DNA of 64,000 bases from an uncultured Brachybacterium sp. (GCF_947500705.1 NZ_CANMSY010000001.1:372001-436000), one strand, 5' to 3'. Shown: positions 53,719-62,434, counted from the stretch's first letter. The notes: generated from the sequence alone by a model not told the origin. A program made the numbers and translations.

Positions 53719-53912
53719 TCGACGCCCCTGCCGCCGACCTGCCGGAGGATTCAGAAGTCGGCTCGACGTCCCGTCGATCACGCTCGCGCCGAAGCGGCGT
53801 CCCCCACCAGCCTCGGCGATTAGGATGGCCAGCGTCCGCCCGCTGCTGAGCCGGGTGTCCGGGAACGCTCCGGGCACCGCGCGCCGCCCGACTCGGAAGA
53901 AGGCTTCTCTCG

Positions 53913-55346
53913 ATGCCCGATCTCCACGACCAGATCCCCACCCGCGAGAAGGTGCTGATCATCGGCGCCGGCCCTGCCGGTCTCGCCGCCGCCGCTGCGC
54001 TGAAGGCGCTCGAGGTGCCCTTCGACCTGGTGGACCGTGCCAAGCACGTCGGTGGGATCTGGGATCCGGAGCGCGAGGACTCCCCAGTGTGGCCCACGCT
54101 GGAGATGATCTCCTCGCGCGAGCACACCCAGTACGAGGACCTGCTGCAGCCGGTCTCCTTCCCGGAGTTCCTCTCGCCCACCCAGATGGCGAAGTACCTG
54201 CGCGCCTACGCGGCCCGGCATGACCTCACCGAGCATTTCCGTCCCCGCACGACGGTGCGCTCCGCCCGTCCGTTCGAGGAGGGGGTGTGGCAGGTCGAGC
54301 TGTCCACCGGCGAGATCGGGATCTACCGCGCGGTGATCTCCGCGCACGGCATCTCCGAGCGGCCCCACCGGCCCGACTGGGCCGAGGACGTCCCGGCCTC
54401 GGTGCGGGTGATCCACTCCAAGGAGTGGAACGGCGCCGACGGGCTCGAGGGCCAGCGGGTGCTGATCGTCGGCTCGGGCCAGTCCGCCGCCGACATCGCG
54501 GTCGACGCCGCCCGGCGCGCCCTCGAGGTGCGCTGGTCGATGCGCACCGGCCACTGGGTGGTGCCGCGCCGCATCGCCGGGGTCCCCGGCGACGTGGCCG
54601 CCTCCCGCGAACCCGCTGCGCTCGGCGGGCTGAACGCGAAGATCGCCGAGACGCTGATCCGTCGCACCGCCGGTGACCCGGCCTCCGTGGGCCTGCCCGC
54701 GCCGGCGGCGCCGCTGCTCGAGGATGCCGTGATCGTCTCCGACGATGTGCTGGACCGGGTGCGCGAGGGCCGGATCACCCCTGCCGGGGAGGTCACCGGG
54801 GTCGATGCCGAGGGCATCATCACCCATCTGGGCACCGGCTCCCACGCCGGGCATCTGAGCTTCGCCCCCGATCTGATCGTACTCGCCACCGGCTATGAGT
54901 CCGGCGCCGACCACCTTCCCCAGGACGTGCTGCCCCGCACCGCCGGTGGCGACCTCGACCTGTTCCTGGGCGCCTTCGCCCGCGGCCGCGACGACCTGGT
55001 GATCCTGGGCCAGCAGCGGGTGGCGGGAGGGGTGCTGCCGATCCTGGTCGAGCAGGCCGATATCGCCGCCTACATGCTGGCCGCGACCCGGGACGGCTCC
55101 TCCGCCTCCTCCTCCGCCGTCGCGCGCTTCCGTCGGCTGCGCGCGGGCTCCGAGTCCGCGGTCCCCGTCACGCACCCGGCCGCCGAGGGCGGGCTGGTGG
55201 GCCGGCTGGGCCGCGTGCTCGGCGCGAATCGGGTCACGGTGCGCAGCGCGGCCACGACGCACGAGACCGGCGAGAAGCTGGTCCCGACCGCTGACCGTGA
55301 CACCCTGCTGGCCCGGCTGCGGTCGGTGCGGGGCCTGTTCGCCTGA
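53913..55346 (+). CDS. Flavin-containing monooxygenase-like oxidoreductase
   Basis: 477 residues. FAD loop GAGPAGL (18-24), HVGGIW (45-50), a second dinucleotide site VGSGQSAADIA (about 185-195) for NADPH, and the ATGYES segment (ATG motif) near 325. This fits class B flavoprotein monooxygenases. The exact FMO fingerprint FxGxxxHxxxY appears only as VIHSKEW, so identity within the class is open. ATG at 53913. The preceding 194 bases contain no recognised element. Substrate unknown. Confidence 0.85.
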   Translation: MPDLHDQIPTREKVLIIGAGPAGLAAAAALKALEVPFDLVDRAKHVGGIWDPEREDSPVWPTLEMISSREHTQYEDLLQPVSFPEFLSPTQMAKYLRAYAARHDLTEHFRPRTTVRSARPFEEGVWQVELSTGEIGIYRAVISAHGISERPHRPDWAEDVPASVRVIHSKEWNGADGLEGQRVLIVGSGQSAADIAVDAARRALEVRWSMRTGHWVVPRRIAGVPGDVAASREPAALGGLNAKIAETLIRRTAGDPASVGLPAPAAPLLEDAVIVSDDVLDRVREGRITPAGEVTGVDAEGIITHLGTGSHAGHLSFAPDLIVLATGYESGADHLPQDVLPRTAGGDLDLFLGAFARGRDDLVILGQQRVAGGVLPILVEQADIAAYMLAATRDGSSASSSAVARFRRLRAGSESAVPVTHPAAEGGLVGRLGRVLGANRVTVRSAATTHETGEKLVPTADRDTLLARLRSVRGLFA

Positions 55347-55354
55347 TCTCCGCA

Positions 55355-55422
55355 GCGCCCGTCGGCCCGCCGGTTCACCCCGTCGGCCCGCCGGTTCACC
55401 GAGCCGATGGGCCGACGGGCGC
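55355..55422. terminator. Hairpin with a duplicated left arm (bidirectional terminator)
   Basis: GCGCCCGTCGGCCC (55355-55368) pairs with GGGCCGACGGGCGC (55409-55422). Between them GTCGGCCCGCCGGTTCACC occurs twice (55361-55379 and 55382-55400), so the right arm can pair with either copy. Located between convergent genes. Confidence 0.75.
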
Positions 55423-55486
55423 GGGGCGGTCCACGACCTCCGCTGCGCCCGCCAGGCGGGTGTGCCTGCCAGGTGGGTTCGCCGGC

Positions 55487-57307
55487 TCAGGCAGGAGGAG
55501 CAGGTGCCGTGCGTCGTCGACGCGACACCAGCATGATCACCGCAGCGAGGGCCACCACGACCAGCACGGCGATGCCGGCGCGCTGCTGATCCGCGAGCGC
55601 ATCAGCCCACCAGCTGCGGCCGGTCGCCCCGAACCAGCTCGCCGCCAGCAGTGAGTCGGTCAGCAGCAGCGTGACCCCGGCGCCGAGTCCCAGCAGCAGC
55701 GGAGATCCGCGCAGCAGCAGGCGCTGCCAGCGCGGTGCCGTGGACGGCACGGCGCGGATCGTGAGCGCGGTGAGCACTCCCCCGGCCAGGGCGAGAAGCT
55801 GCAGCGCGAGGTGCGCGGCATGCCCGTCCAGCGCGAGCCGGAGGAAGGGGCTGACATAGCCGATGATCAGCAGCGACGGACCGGCCAGAGCCAGCAGCAC
55901 GGCCGCCCACCAGCGGCCGTCGCACAGGGCCCGCAGCCGCTGCGGCACGGCCCCGACGCTGCCCAGCAGCACTCCGGCCGGGACCATCAGCAGCACATGC
56001 TGGAGCACGTGGGCGGAGACCAGCACCTTGCCGTAGACGTTCAACGGACCGCTGGTCACGAGCACGAGCACTGCTGCGCCCGTCAGCAGGCGAAGATTCT
56101 GCGCGCGCGAGCGATGCGGCGCCCGGGCCCGCCACCAGACCAGCACCACCACGCAGGCCAGCGCGATCCCGAAGGGATCCGGCCGCCAGGCGGTGAGGAC
56201 GGTGGATAGCTCCGGCATCGCCGGCAGCGGATAGCCGGTGAGCACCCCGGCGGGGTCCTCGGGCGGGGCGCTCGCATCGGCCGGCGGCGGGGAGGAGCTC
56301 ATGGCGGCGGCGAGCGCCACCGCGAGTCCCATCAGTGCGAGCTCGAGCAGGGCCAGGCGCCGATAGGTGGCTCGGGCGTGCGTCCCGCCGTCCGCCCGGG
56401 CGGCGGTCCGAGCAGGTCCGTGGGTGTCTTCGAAGCCTTCCGCGATCTGGCGTCGCTGCAGGATGCCGAGGCCGCCCAGCAGGATCAGCAGCACAGCCTT
56501 GGCGACCCCCAGCTGCACATAGGGGCTGGTGAGGATCTCTCCGGGATGGTTCATCCGCACCGCGAGCGCCCACACCCCGCTCAGGGCGAGCGCCACCCAG
56601 CAGATGAGCGCCAGGTGCGAGAATCCGCGCACCACGGCTCCGTCATCACGCCCGCGGTCCGGGAGCAGCTGCAGCACGGCCAGCCCTCCCACCCAGATCC
56701 CCACCGCGAGCAGGTGGATGAGCATGGTCGAGGTACCGACCTCATGGGTCTCGTCGCCGGCGGCGTGACCTGTCATCGCCGCGCTGAAGGCGATCAGACC
56801 GGCCAGCGCCGCGACCGTGCGGGCGATGCGCACGGAGCTGCCGAGCACCGCGACGGTGGTGGTGGCCGCTGCGACCACCAGCGCGATCAGCAGCCAGATC
56901 CCCAGATCGGTGGCGACGAAGACGCCGAGATCGGAGCCGAATCGCGGGGAGCCGACGGGCTGCCCGGTCGCCACCGCATACGAGAAGGCGAGCGACGTGC
57001 CGCGGGCGAGGGTGGTGATCGCGGCGGCGACCCCCACCGCGATCATCACCCGGGCACGGTCTGCGTCTTCGCGGAGCAGCCAGCCGGCGACCATCGCCCC
57101 TCCGAGGGTGAGTGCGGCGGCGAGGTCGGCGAGCATCGACGCGATCGGGGCACCATGGCGCGCGATCGGTCCGGCATCCATCAGCACCAGGTTGTCACCG
57201 CCCGCAGCGGCGGCGGCGAGCACCGAGAGCCCGGCGAAGACGGCGAGCACGACTCCCAGGACCACGATCAGCTTCGTGCGCGAGCGAAGGGCGGCAGGGG
57301 CGCTCAT
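55487..57307 (-). CDS. CopD-like copper protein fused to CtaG-type cytochrome oxidase assembly domain
   Basis: 606 residues, about 16 membrane segments. The N-terminal half resembles CopD/PcoD (ARHGAPIASMLADLAAALTLGG; GHAAGDETHEVGTSTMLIHLLAVGIWVGGLAVL, with histidines suited to copper). A basic loop near residue 300 leads into a CtaG_caa3-like half (SGPLNVYGKVLVSAHVLQHVLLMVPAGVLL; ALDGHAAHLAL). This CopD-CtaG fusion is common in actinobacteria and is linked to copper handling for cytochrome oxidase. ATG 57307 overlaps the crcB stop (ATGA). Confidence 0.87.
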   Translation of the reverse strand: MSAPAALRSRTKLIVVLGVVLAVFAGLSVLAAAAAGGDNLVLMDAGPIARHGAPIASMLADLAAALTLGGAMVAGWLLREDADRARVMIAVGVAAAITTLARGTSLAFSYAVATGQPVGSPRFGSDLGVFVATDLGIWLLIALVVAAATTTVAVLGSSVRIARTVAALAGLIAFSAAMTGHAAGDETHEVGTSTMLIHLLAVGIWVGGLAVLQLLPDRGRDDGAVVRGFSHLALICWVALALSGVWALAVRMNHPGEILTSPYVQLGVAKAVLLILLGGLGILQRRQIAEGFEDTHGPARTAARADGGTHARATYRRLALLELALMGLAVALAAAMSSSPPPADASAPPEDPAGVLTGYPLPAMPELSTVLTAWRPDPFGIALACVVVLVWWRARAPHRSRAQNLRLLTGAAVLVLVTSGPLNVYGKVLVSAHVLQHVLLMVPAGVLLGSVGAVPQRLRALCDGRWWAAVLLALAGPSLLIIGYVSPFLRLALDGHAAHLALQLLALAGGVLTALTIRAVPSTAPRWQRLLLRGSPLLLGLGAGVTLLLTDSLLAASWFGATGRSWWADALADQQRAGIAVLVVVALAAVIMLVSRRRRTAPAPPA

Positions 57308-57714
57308 GAGGCGATCACCAGCCCCAGCCACAGCGCCGCCATGCCGCCGCCGATGCTCAGCATCAGGTACGCCAGGGCCAGGGAGAAGGTGGTGCGGCGC
57401 ACCAGCTCGACGATGTCGAACGCCGCGGTGGCGAGGGTGGACAGGCCGCCGCAGAAGCCGACCGCCAGCAACAGGTAGACGAACTCACCGGCCCCTGTCG
57501 CGGAGCCGAACATCGCCACCACGATCCCGATGAGGAAGCAGGCGAGGAGATTGGCGCCGAAGGTGGACCAGGGGCGCACCCGGTCACCGTCGCCTGCGGC
57601 GCGTGATGCCGCCGCGGCGCTGGCGAGCTCACGCAGGCCCCAGCGGGCGATGGTCCCGAGCCCGCTGCCGATCCCCACCAGCAGCGCGGCGAGCAGATAT
57701 GCGCCGGCGCTCAT
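57304..57714 (-). CDS. crcB: Fluoride channel CrcB, subunit 2
   Basis: 136 residues, four membrane segments. GTIARWGLREL (20-30), STFGANLLACFLIG and GFCGGLSTLATAAFD correspond to the CrcB/Fluc pattern GxLGAxxRY, xTLxVNxxGxFxxG and GxxGGxTTFSTF. Overlaps its paralogue by 4 bases upstream and the CopD gene by 4 bases downstream. With the preceding gene it probably forms an antiparallel heterodimer exporting fluoride. Confidence 0.9.
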   Translation of the reverse strand: MSAGAYLLAALLVGIGSGLGTIARWGLRELASAAAASRAAGDGDRVRPWSTFGANLLACFLIGIVVAMFGSATGAGEFVYLLLAVGFCGGLSTLATAAFDIVELVRRTTFSLALAYLMLSIGGGMAALWLGLVIAS

Positions 57715-58319
57715 GCCCGTCCCTCCCCGTCAGCGTCGCGGGGCTCGGCATCGCGGACGTCGGTGCCTCGGGGGTCCGTGCCTCGGGGCTCGGCGAGGCG
57801 CCGGCCGAGGACCAGCCCCAGGATCAGGCCGCCGAGGCACAGCACCACCGTCGCCGCCCCGTAGGAGAGGGCCAGCAGCGGGAAGTCGGCGCCGATCATC
57901 GCCGAGCCCTCGAGCACCACGGCGGAGAATGTGGTGAAGCCGCCGCAGAGCCCGGTGCCCAGCAGCGGCTGCATCCAGGATCTCCCGGCGCGCACCTCGA
58001 GCGCGCCGTTGAGCCCGCCGAGCGCCAGGCAGCCCAGCAGGTTCACCCCGAACGTCGCCCAGGGCAGCTCGACCAGCGTGGGGGTGGTGACGGTCGGGGA
58101 GAGCACGGAGAGCGTGAATCGGAGGAACCCGCCGAGCGCACCGCCGGCCGCCACCAGCAGCGCGGTCTGCCACCAGGTCAGGCGCGCGCGGGCTGGCCCG
58201 GAGCCGAGCGTCTCGGAATCGATGACGTCCTCGAGGTGCACGGCGGCCATCTCGACCGTGTGCATCCGCGGGTCATCGCGACGTGGGGCGCGGGGCGCGG
58301 GAGAGGGGCTCGAGGTCAC
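57711..58319 (-). CDS. crcB: Fluoride channel CrcB, subunit 1, with extended termini
   Basis: About 202 residues. The CrcB core runs from residue 50 to 172: GGALGGFLRFTLS, FGVNLLGCLALG and GTGLCGGFTTFSAVVLEG. The N-terminal ~45 residues and the C-terminal ~30 (with EPRGTDPRGTDVRDAEPRDA repeats) are extra. The start is chosen as GTG 58319 because TACGCT lies exactly 6 bases ahead (leaderless type); GTG 58325 is the alternative. First gene of a crcB-crcB-copD unit. Confidence 0.9.
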   Translation of the reverse strand: MTSSPSPAPRAPRRDDPRMHTVEMAAVHLEDVIDSETLGSGPARARLTWWQTALLVAAGGALGGFLRFTLSVLSPTVTTPTLVELPWATFGVNLLGCLALGGLNGALEVRAGRSWMQPLLGTGLCGGFTTFSAVVLEGSAMIGADFPLLALSYGAATVVLCLGGLILGLVLGRRLAEPRGTDPRGTDVRDAEPRDADGEGRA

Positions 58320-58325
58320 CGACAC

Positions 58326-58331
58326 AGCGTA
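58326..58331 (-). promoter_or_regulatory. -10 element TACGCT, probable leaderless promoter of crcB
   Basis: TACGCT on the minus strand, 6 bases, then GTG at 58319. Confidence 0.5.
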
Positions 58332-58374
58332 CCGACGACTGCTCCGCCGCTGCCCGCTCGCGGCGCCGGGGCGC

Positions 58375-58470
58375 TCAACCCCACACCTTCAGGTCCAGCT
58401 CCTCCCGCTCCGCCTTCGCCGCCGACTCGCACGCTCCCCGGCGACTGCAGCTGCGCAGTTCGTCGCTCAA
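58375..58470 (-). CDS. Candidate 31-residue small protein coupled to the E2 gene
   Basis: TTG at 58470 overlaps the E2 stop codon as TTGA. The frame is rich in charged residues (LSDELRSCSRRG..., ...AKAEREELDLKVWG), has three cysteines, and 27 of 31 codons end in G or C, like real genes here. It ends in VWG-stop, as does E2, because both ends lie in a 15-bp direct repeat CGCTCAACCCCACAC (58372-58386 and 58464-58478). It could be a real peptide, or a duplication that copied the E2 3' end. Confidence 0.3.
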   Translation of the reverse strand: MSDELRSCSRRGACESAAKAEREELDLKVWG

Positions 58471-59981
58471 CCCCACACGAGCCCGAGGGAGGGGTCCTCC
58501 AGCACGGCGGAGACGTCCCGGAGCAGCTCCGCGCCGAGCGCGCCGTCGATCAGGCGGTGGTCGAAGCTGAGGGAGAGCGTGGCGACCTGGCGCGGCACGA
58601 TCTGCCCGTCGACCACCCAGGGCTTCTCCTTGATCGCGCCGACCCCGAGGATCGCGGACTCCCCCGGGTTCAGGATCGGGGTGCCGGAGTCGATGTCGAA
58701 CACGCCGTAGTTGGTGACCGTGATGGTGCCGTCACGGGTGTCGCGCAGCGAGGTGCGGCCGGCGCGAGCGGTGCGGGCGAGCTCGCTGATCCCCTCGGCG
58801 AGCTCCCGCAGCGTCATCAGATGCGCATCCTTCAGGTTCGGCACGATCAGCCCGCGAGGCGTGGCCGCGGCGATGCCGAGGTTCACGTAGTGCTTGTAGA
58901 CGATCTCCTGGTTCGCCTCATCCCAGGAGGCATTGACCTCGGGATTGCGACGGATCGCGACCAGCAGCGCCTTCGCGATCACGGCGAGGGGGCTGATCTT
59001 GACGTCGGTCCACTCGCGCGAGGCGCGCAGCTGGCTGACGATCTGCACCGCGCCCGTCATGTCGATCTCGTTGAAGACCGTCACGTGCGGTGCGGTGAAG
59101 GCCGAGGCCACCATGGCCTCCGCGGTGCGTTTGCGCACCGAGCGGATCGGCACCCGCGTGGTGCGGTCATCGCTGGTGACACCCGAGAAGGGCTGGTCAC
59201 GAGTGGACTTCATGGCACCGCCGAGACCCTCCGGGGCCTGCGGAGACTCCTCGGGGAAGTAGTCGCCGTCGACCTCACCGCCGTAGGCGCGCTGCTGCGC
59301 GTTCAGCACGTCCTGACGGGTGACGGTCCCCTCGGGCCCGGTGGCCAGCACATCGTGCAGTGCGACGCCGAGATCGCGGGCGAGCTTGCGCACGGGCGGC
59401 TTGGCGAGGATGCGGCCGATCGGCACCTGCTGGCCGTCATCGGACTGGGCCGGTTCGGCGAGACGTCGCCGACGGCGCTGCGGTGCGGCCTGAGTGCCAT
59501 AGCCGACCAGGTTCTTCGGCTCCTCCGGAGCAGCCTCTGCGCTGACTGCGGTGGCTGCGGTGGCCTGCGCGGCGAGCTCCTCGGCCGACGGGTCCGCCTC
59601 GGGCTGCGCAGAGATCTGCTGCGGGGAGCTCGGCTGCACATCGGCAGATCGGTGTCCGGCAGCGGGCTGCGGCGCAGGCGAAGGCACCGGGCCGCCGGCG
59701 GTGTCGACCTGGATCAGCCCGGTGCCCACCGGCACCTCATCGCCGACCGCCACGAGGATCGCGACGACGGTGCCGGCGACATGGGTGGACAGCTCGACGG
59801 CGCTCTTGGCGGTCTCGACCTCGACCACCGCGGCGTTGATCTCGACACGATCGCCCACGGCGACCTTGATCTCCAGGATCTCGGCCTCGGTGAGGCCTTC
59901 TCCGGGGTCGTTGAGCGGGATCGTCACGATCGAGCTCGCGCCGGGTGATCCGGCGGAGCCTGCGGGGGTGGCGGCATTCAT
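58467..59981 (-). CDS. bkdC: Branched-chain 2-oxoacid dehydrogenase E2 (dihydrolipoamide acyltransferase)
   Basis: 504 residues. One lipoyl domain (about 18-95) with lipoylated Lys59 in ETAKSAVEL, an Ala/Pro/Gln-rich linker, the E1/E3-binding domain (about 185-228: PPVRKLARDLGVALHDVLATGP) and a catalytic domain ending in the active-site motif H475RLIDG480. ATG at 59981. Last full gene of the bkd operon, 33 bases after E1-beta. The order A-B-C without a linked E3 gene is common; E3 must come from elsewhere. The identity as branched-chain rather than pyruvate E2 rests on the separate E1-alpha and E1-beta genes. Confidence 0.92.
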   Translation of the reverse strand: MNAATPAGSAGSPGASSIVTIPLNDPGEGLTEAEILEIKVAVGDRVEINAAVVEVETAKSAVELSTHVAGTVVAILVAVGDEVPVGTGLIQVDTAGGPVPSPAPQPAAGHRSADVQPSSPQQISAQPEADPSAEELAAQATAATAVSAEAAPEEPKNLVGYGTQAAPQRRRRRLAEPAQSDDGQQVPIGRILAKPPVRKLARDLGVALHDVLATGPEGTVTRQDVLNAQQRAYGGEVDGDYFPEESPQAPEGLGGAMKSTRDQPFSGVTSDDRTTRVPIRSVRKRTAEAMVASAFTAPHVTVFNEIDMTGAVQIVSQLRASREWTDVKISPLAVIAKALLVAIRRNPEVNASWDEANQEIVYKHYVNLGIAAATPRGLIVPNLKDAHLMTLRELAEGISELARTARAGRTSLRDTRDGTITVTNYGVFDIDSGTPILNPGESAILGVGAIKEKPWVVDGQIVPRQVATLSLSFDHRLIDGALGAELLRDVSAVLEDPSLGLVWG

Positions 59982-60014
59982 GGTCGTGATCCTTTCACGC
60001 GCGGGGCGCTTCCG

Positions 60015-60998
60015 TCAGTGCTCGAGCAGGCGGTCCACGCCGTCGAGCACCCGGTCGAGGTCGGGAAGGTAGGCGTGCTCCATCCGCGAGGGCGGGTAGG
60101 GCAGGTGGTAGCCGCCGACGCGGAGCACCGGGGCCTCGAGGTGGTAGAAGCACTCCTCGGAGATCCGGGCCGCGATCTCCCCGCCGAGGCCGCCGACCAC
60201 CGGGGCCTCATGGGTGATCAGCAGGCGGCCGGTGCGCTTCACCGAGGCGATGATGGTGGGGTAGTCGATGGGCGCCAGCGAGCGGGCGTCGATGACCTCC
60301 AGGTCGATGCCGTCCTCGGCGGCGGCCTCCGCGCTCTCGAGCGCGAGCGGCATGCTCGGCCCCCAGGCCAGCAGCGTGGCGTCGGTGCCCTGTCGCACCA
60401 CCGTCGCCTCCCAGGGGGACAGCTCGGGGCGGTGATCTGGGTCCACGTCGCCCTTGACCCAGTAGCGCTTCTTGGGCTCGAAGATGATGACCGGGTCCTC
60501 GCACTCGATGGCCTGTCGGGTCATCCAGTAGGCGTCCTGCGCGGTCGCGGGAGCCAGGATCCGCAGGCCCGCGGTGTGCGCGAACAGCGCCTCCGGGCTC
60601 TCGGAGTGATGCTCGATCGCACCGATCCCGCCGCCGTGCGGGATCCGGATCACGATCGGCATGTGCACCGCACCGGCGGTGCGGTTGTGCATCTTCGCGA
60701 CCTGGGTGGTGATCTGGTTGAAGGCCGGGAACACGAAGCCGTCGAACTGGATCTCGACCACGGGCCGGTAGCCGCGCACGGCCAGGCCCACGGAGGTGCC
60801 CACGATGCCGGCCTCGGCGAGCGGGGTGTCGACCACGCGCTGGGAGCCGAACTCGGCATGCAGGCCGTCGGTGACCCGGAAGACGCCGCCGAGCACGCCG
60901 ATGTCCTCGCCCATCAGCAGGACCTTGTCATCCGCGGCCATCGCGTCGCGCAGCCCGGCGGTGATCGCCTTCGCGATCGGGAGGTTGGTGCTGCTCAT
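60015..60998 (-). CDS. bkdB: 2-oxoacid dehydrogenase E1 component, beta subunit
   Basis: 327 residues. LMGEDIGVLGGVFRVTDGL (28-46), RVVDTPLAEAGIVG, IQFDGFVFPAFNQI and GGGIGAIEHHSESPEA are E1-beta hallmarks, with the glutamate in MGED helping activate TPP. HEAPVVGGLGGEIAARI occurs in the C-terminal transketolase domain. ATG overlaps the E1-alpha stop (ATGA). Forms an alpha2-beta2 E1 with the preceding gene. Branched-chain type inferred from gene layout and similarity of motifs. Confidence 0.93.
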   Translation of the reverse strand: MSSTNLPIAKAITAGLRDAMAADDKVLLMGEDIGVLGGVFRVTDGLHAEFGSQRVVDTPLAEAGIVGTSVGLAVRGYRPVVEIQFDGFVFPAFNQITTQVAKMHNRTAGAVHMPIVIRIPHGGGIGAIEHHSESPEALFAHTAGLRILAPATAQDAYWMTRQAIECEDPVIIFEPKKRYWVKGDVDPDHRPELSPWEATVVRQGTDATLLAWGPSMPLALESAEAAAEDGIDLEVIDARSLAPIDYPTIIASVKRTGRLLITHEAPVVGGLGGEIAARISEECFYHLEAPVLRVGGYHLPYPPSRMEHAYLPDLDRVLDGVDRLLEH

Positions 60999-62191
60999 GC
61001 GCGCTCCCCCTTCTGCTCGGCGCTCTTGTCGATGTCGTCGTCGTTCTCGAACTGGGCCATGTACTCGAGGTACTGCTCCCGCTCGACCTCGACGATCGGA
61101 TGGGGCTCGGCGTAGGCGTGGGTGAACATGCCCACCGGGTCCGGGTCCTCCATCCCGTGGATGTGGTGATGCAGCTGCATCGCGAGGTCGTGCGCCTCCT
61201 CGTCGCAGCGGGCGATGTACGCCTCGTCGATCTCGCCGAGCTGCTCGAGGTGGCGGCGCAGGCGCAGGATCGGATCCTTCTGGGCCCATTCCTCCTCTTC
61301 GGAGGAGGGACGGTAGCGGGAGGCGTCGTCGCTGGTGGTGTGTGCGGCCATGCGGTAGGTGAGGGCTTCGACGAACACGGGTCCCTTGCCCGCCCGCGCG
61401 GAATCCAGGGCGATGCGGACGGCGCCGAGCACGGCGAGCACGTCGTTGCCGTCCACCCTGACCGAGGGGATCCCCCAGCCGCGGGAGCGCTGGGCGAGCG
61501 GGACCCGGGACTGCACCGAGGTGGGCACGGAGATCGCCCACTGGTTGTTCTGGGTGTAGAACACGACCGGTGCCTGGAAGGAGGCGGCGAAGGTGAAGGC
61601 CTCCGAGACCTCTCCCTCGCTCGAGGCGCCGTCGCCGAAGAGGGCGAGGACTGCGGTGTCGGTCTCCGGCTGGCCGGTGCCCACCACGCCGTCGCGCTGC
61701 AGCCCCATCGCATAGCCGACGGCGTGCGGGGCCTGGGATCCGAGCACGATCATGTAGGGGTGGGTGCGCAGCTCATTGGGGTCCCAGCCTCCGTGACTGA
61801 CCCCGCGGAAGGACTCCAGCAGGCGCCAGGGCTCGATACCGCGTGCCCAGGCGATGCCGTGCTCACGGTAGGTGGGCACCAGATAGTCCTGCTCGCGGGA
61901 GGCGTGGCCGGCCCCGATCTGGGCCGCCTCCTGGCCGAGTGCGCTGGCCCAGAGCCCGAGCTGTCCCTGGCGCTGCAGGCTGGTGGCCTCGACGTCGGCC
62001 GCGCGGATCATCACCATGTCGCGGTAGTAGCCGCGCAGGCGCTCGGGGGTTGCCAGGCCGCCCGCGCCGTCAGGGCCGTCGAGCACCGCATCGAACTCGG
62101 CGTGCGGCGTGCGGGTGCCGTCGGCCGCGAGGAGCTGGACCATCGGCTCCTCAGCCGCGACATCAGGGATCGTGGAACGGAAGACACTCAC
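60995..62191 (-). CDS. bkdA: 2-oxoacid dehydrogenase E1 component, alpha subunit
   Basis: 398 residues. TPP/magnesium motif GDGASSEGEVSEAFTFAA to NNQWAIS (the GDG...NN pattern, about 190-220), HTTSDDASRYR (phosphorylation-loop equivalent) and QGQLGLWASALGQEAAQIG. The start is GTG 62191, supported by a promoter whose -10 lies 6 bases upstream, giving a leaderless mRNA. It decarboxylates branched-chain 2-oxoacids to acyl groups, feeding catabolism and branched-chain fatty-acid synthesis. First gene of the operon, controlled from the palindrome-bearing promoter at 62198-62225. Confidence 0.94.
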   Translation of the reverse strand: MSVFRSTIPDVAAEEPMVQLLAADGTRTPHAEFDAVLDGPDGAGGLATPERLRGYYRDMVMIRAADVEATSLQRQGQLGLWASALGQEAAQIGAGHASREQDYLVPTYREHGIAWARGIEPWRLLESFRGVSHGGWDPNELRTHPYMIVLGSQAPHAVGYAMGLQRDGVVGTGQPETDTAVLALFGDGASSEGEVSEAFTFAASFQAPVVFYTQNNQWAISVPTSVQSRVPLAQRSRGWGIPSVRVDGNDVLAVLGAVRIALDSARAGKGPVFVEALTYRMAAHTTSDDASRYRPSSEEEEWAQKDPILRLRRHLEQLGEIDEAYIARCDEEAHDLAMQLHHHIHGMEDPDPVGMFTHAYAEPHPIVEVEREQYLEYMAQFENDDDIDKSAEQKGERA

Positions 62192-62197
62192 CCGGGT

Positions 62198-62225
62198 AGC
62201 GTAACTTACGGCACCGTAAGGTCAA
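62198..62225 (-). promoter_or_regulatory. bkd promoter with operator palindrome between -35 and -10
   Basis: -35 TTGACC (62220-62225), 16-base spacer, -10 TACGCT (62198-62203), 6 bases, GTG start at 62191. The spacer is almost filled by the perfect palindrome CTTACGG-CA-CCGTAAG (62205-62220 on the plus strand). A protein bound there would block RNA polymerase directly; the regulator is not in the window. Confidence 0.75.
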
Positions 62226-62434
62226 GGATGATCCGGACGGCGCGCCTCAGCGGCGACGGTCCTCGAGCGCGGCCCGGGTACGGCCCGGAAGGAGGGCTCC
62301 CGCGAGGCGGCGAGGAGCACGAAGCCGCTGCGCCGGGCGAGCGGGCTGGCCGGGGAGCCGGTGACCGCCACCGTGCGGGCGCCGATGCCCTCGGCGATCT
62401 CGAGCGCGTCCCCGTCAGCGTTGCCTCCCGAGCA
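62221..62434 (-). pseudogene. Decayed fragment of an RpiR/MurR-type regulator (SIS domain)
   Basis: Read from 62434, the frame gives CSGGNADGDALEIAEGIG, then GARTVAVTGSPASPLARRSG and FVLLAASREPSFRA, which match the sugar-binding SIS domain of RpiR-family regulators (S-G-x-T start, AVTGSPxSPLA, REPSFR). It begins right after an in-frame TGA, has no start codon, and the match stops after REPSFRA at about 62282. No helix-turn-helix is present. It overlaps the nagZ stop in another frame. RpiR regulators such as MurR often control murQ/nagZ-type genes, so this is probably the relic of a local regulator. Confidence 0.55.
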
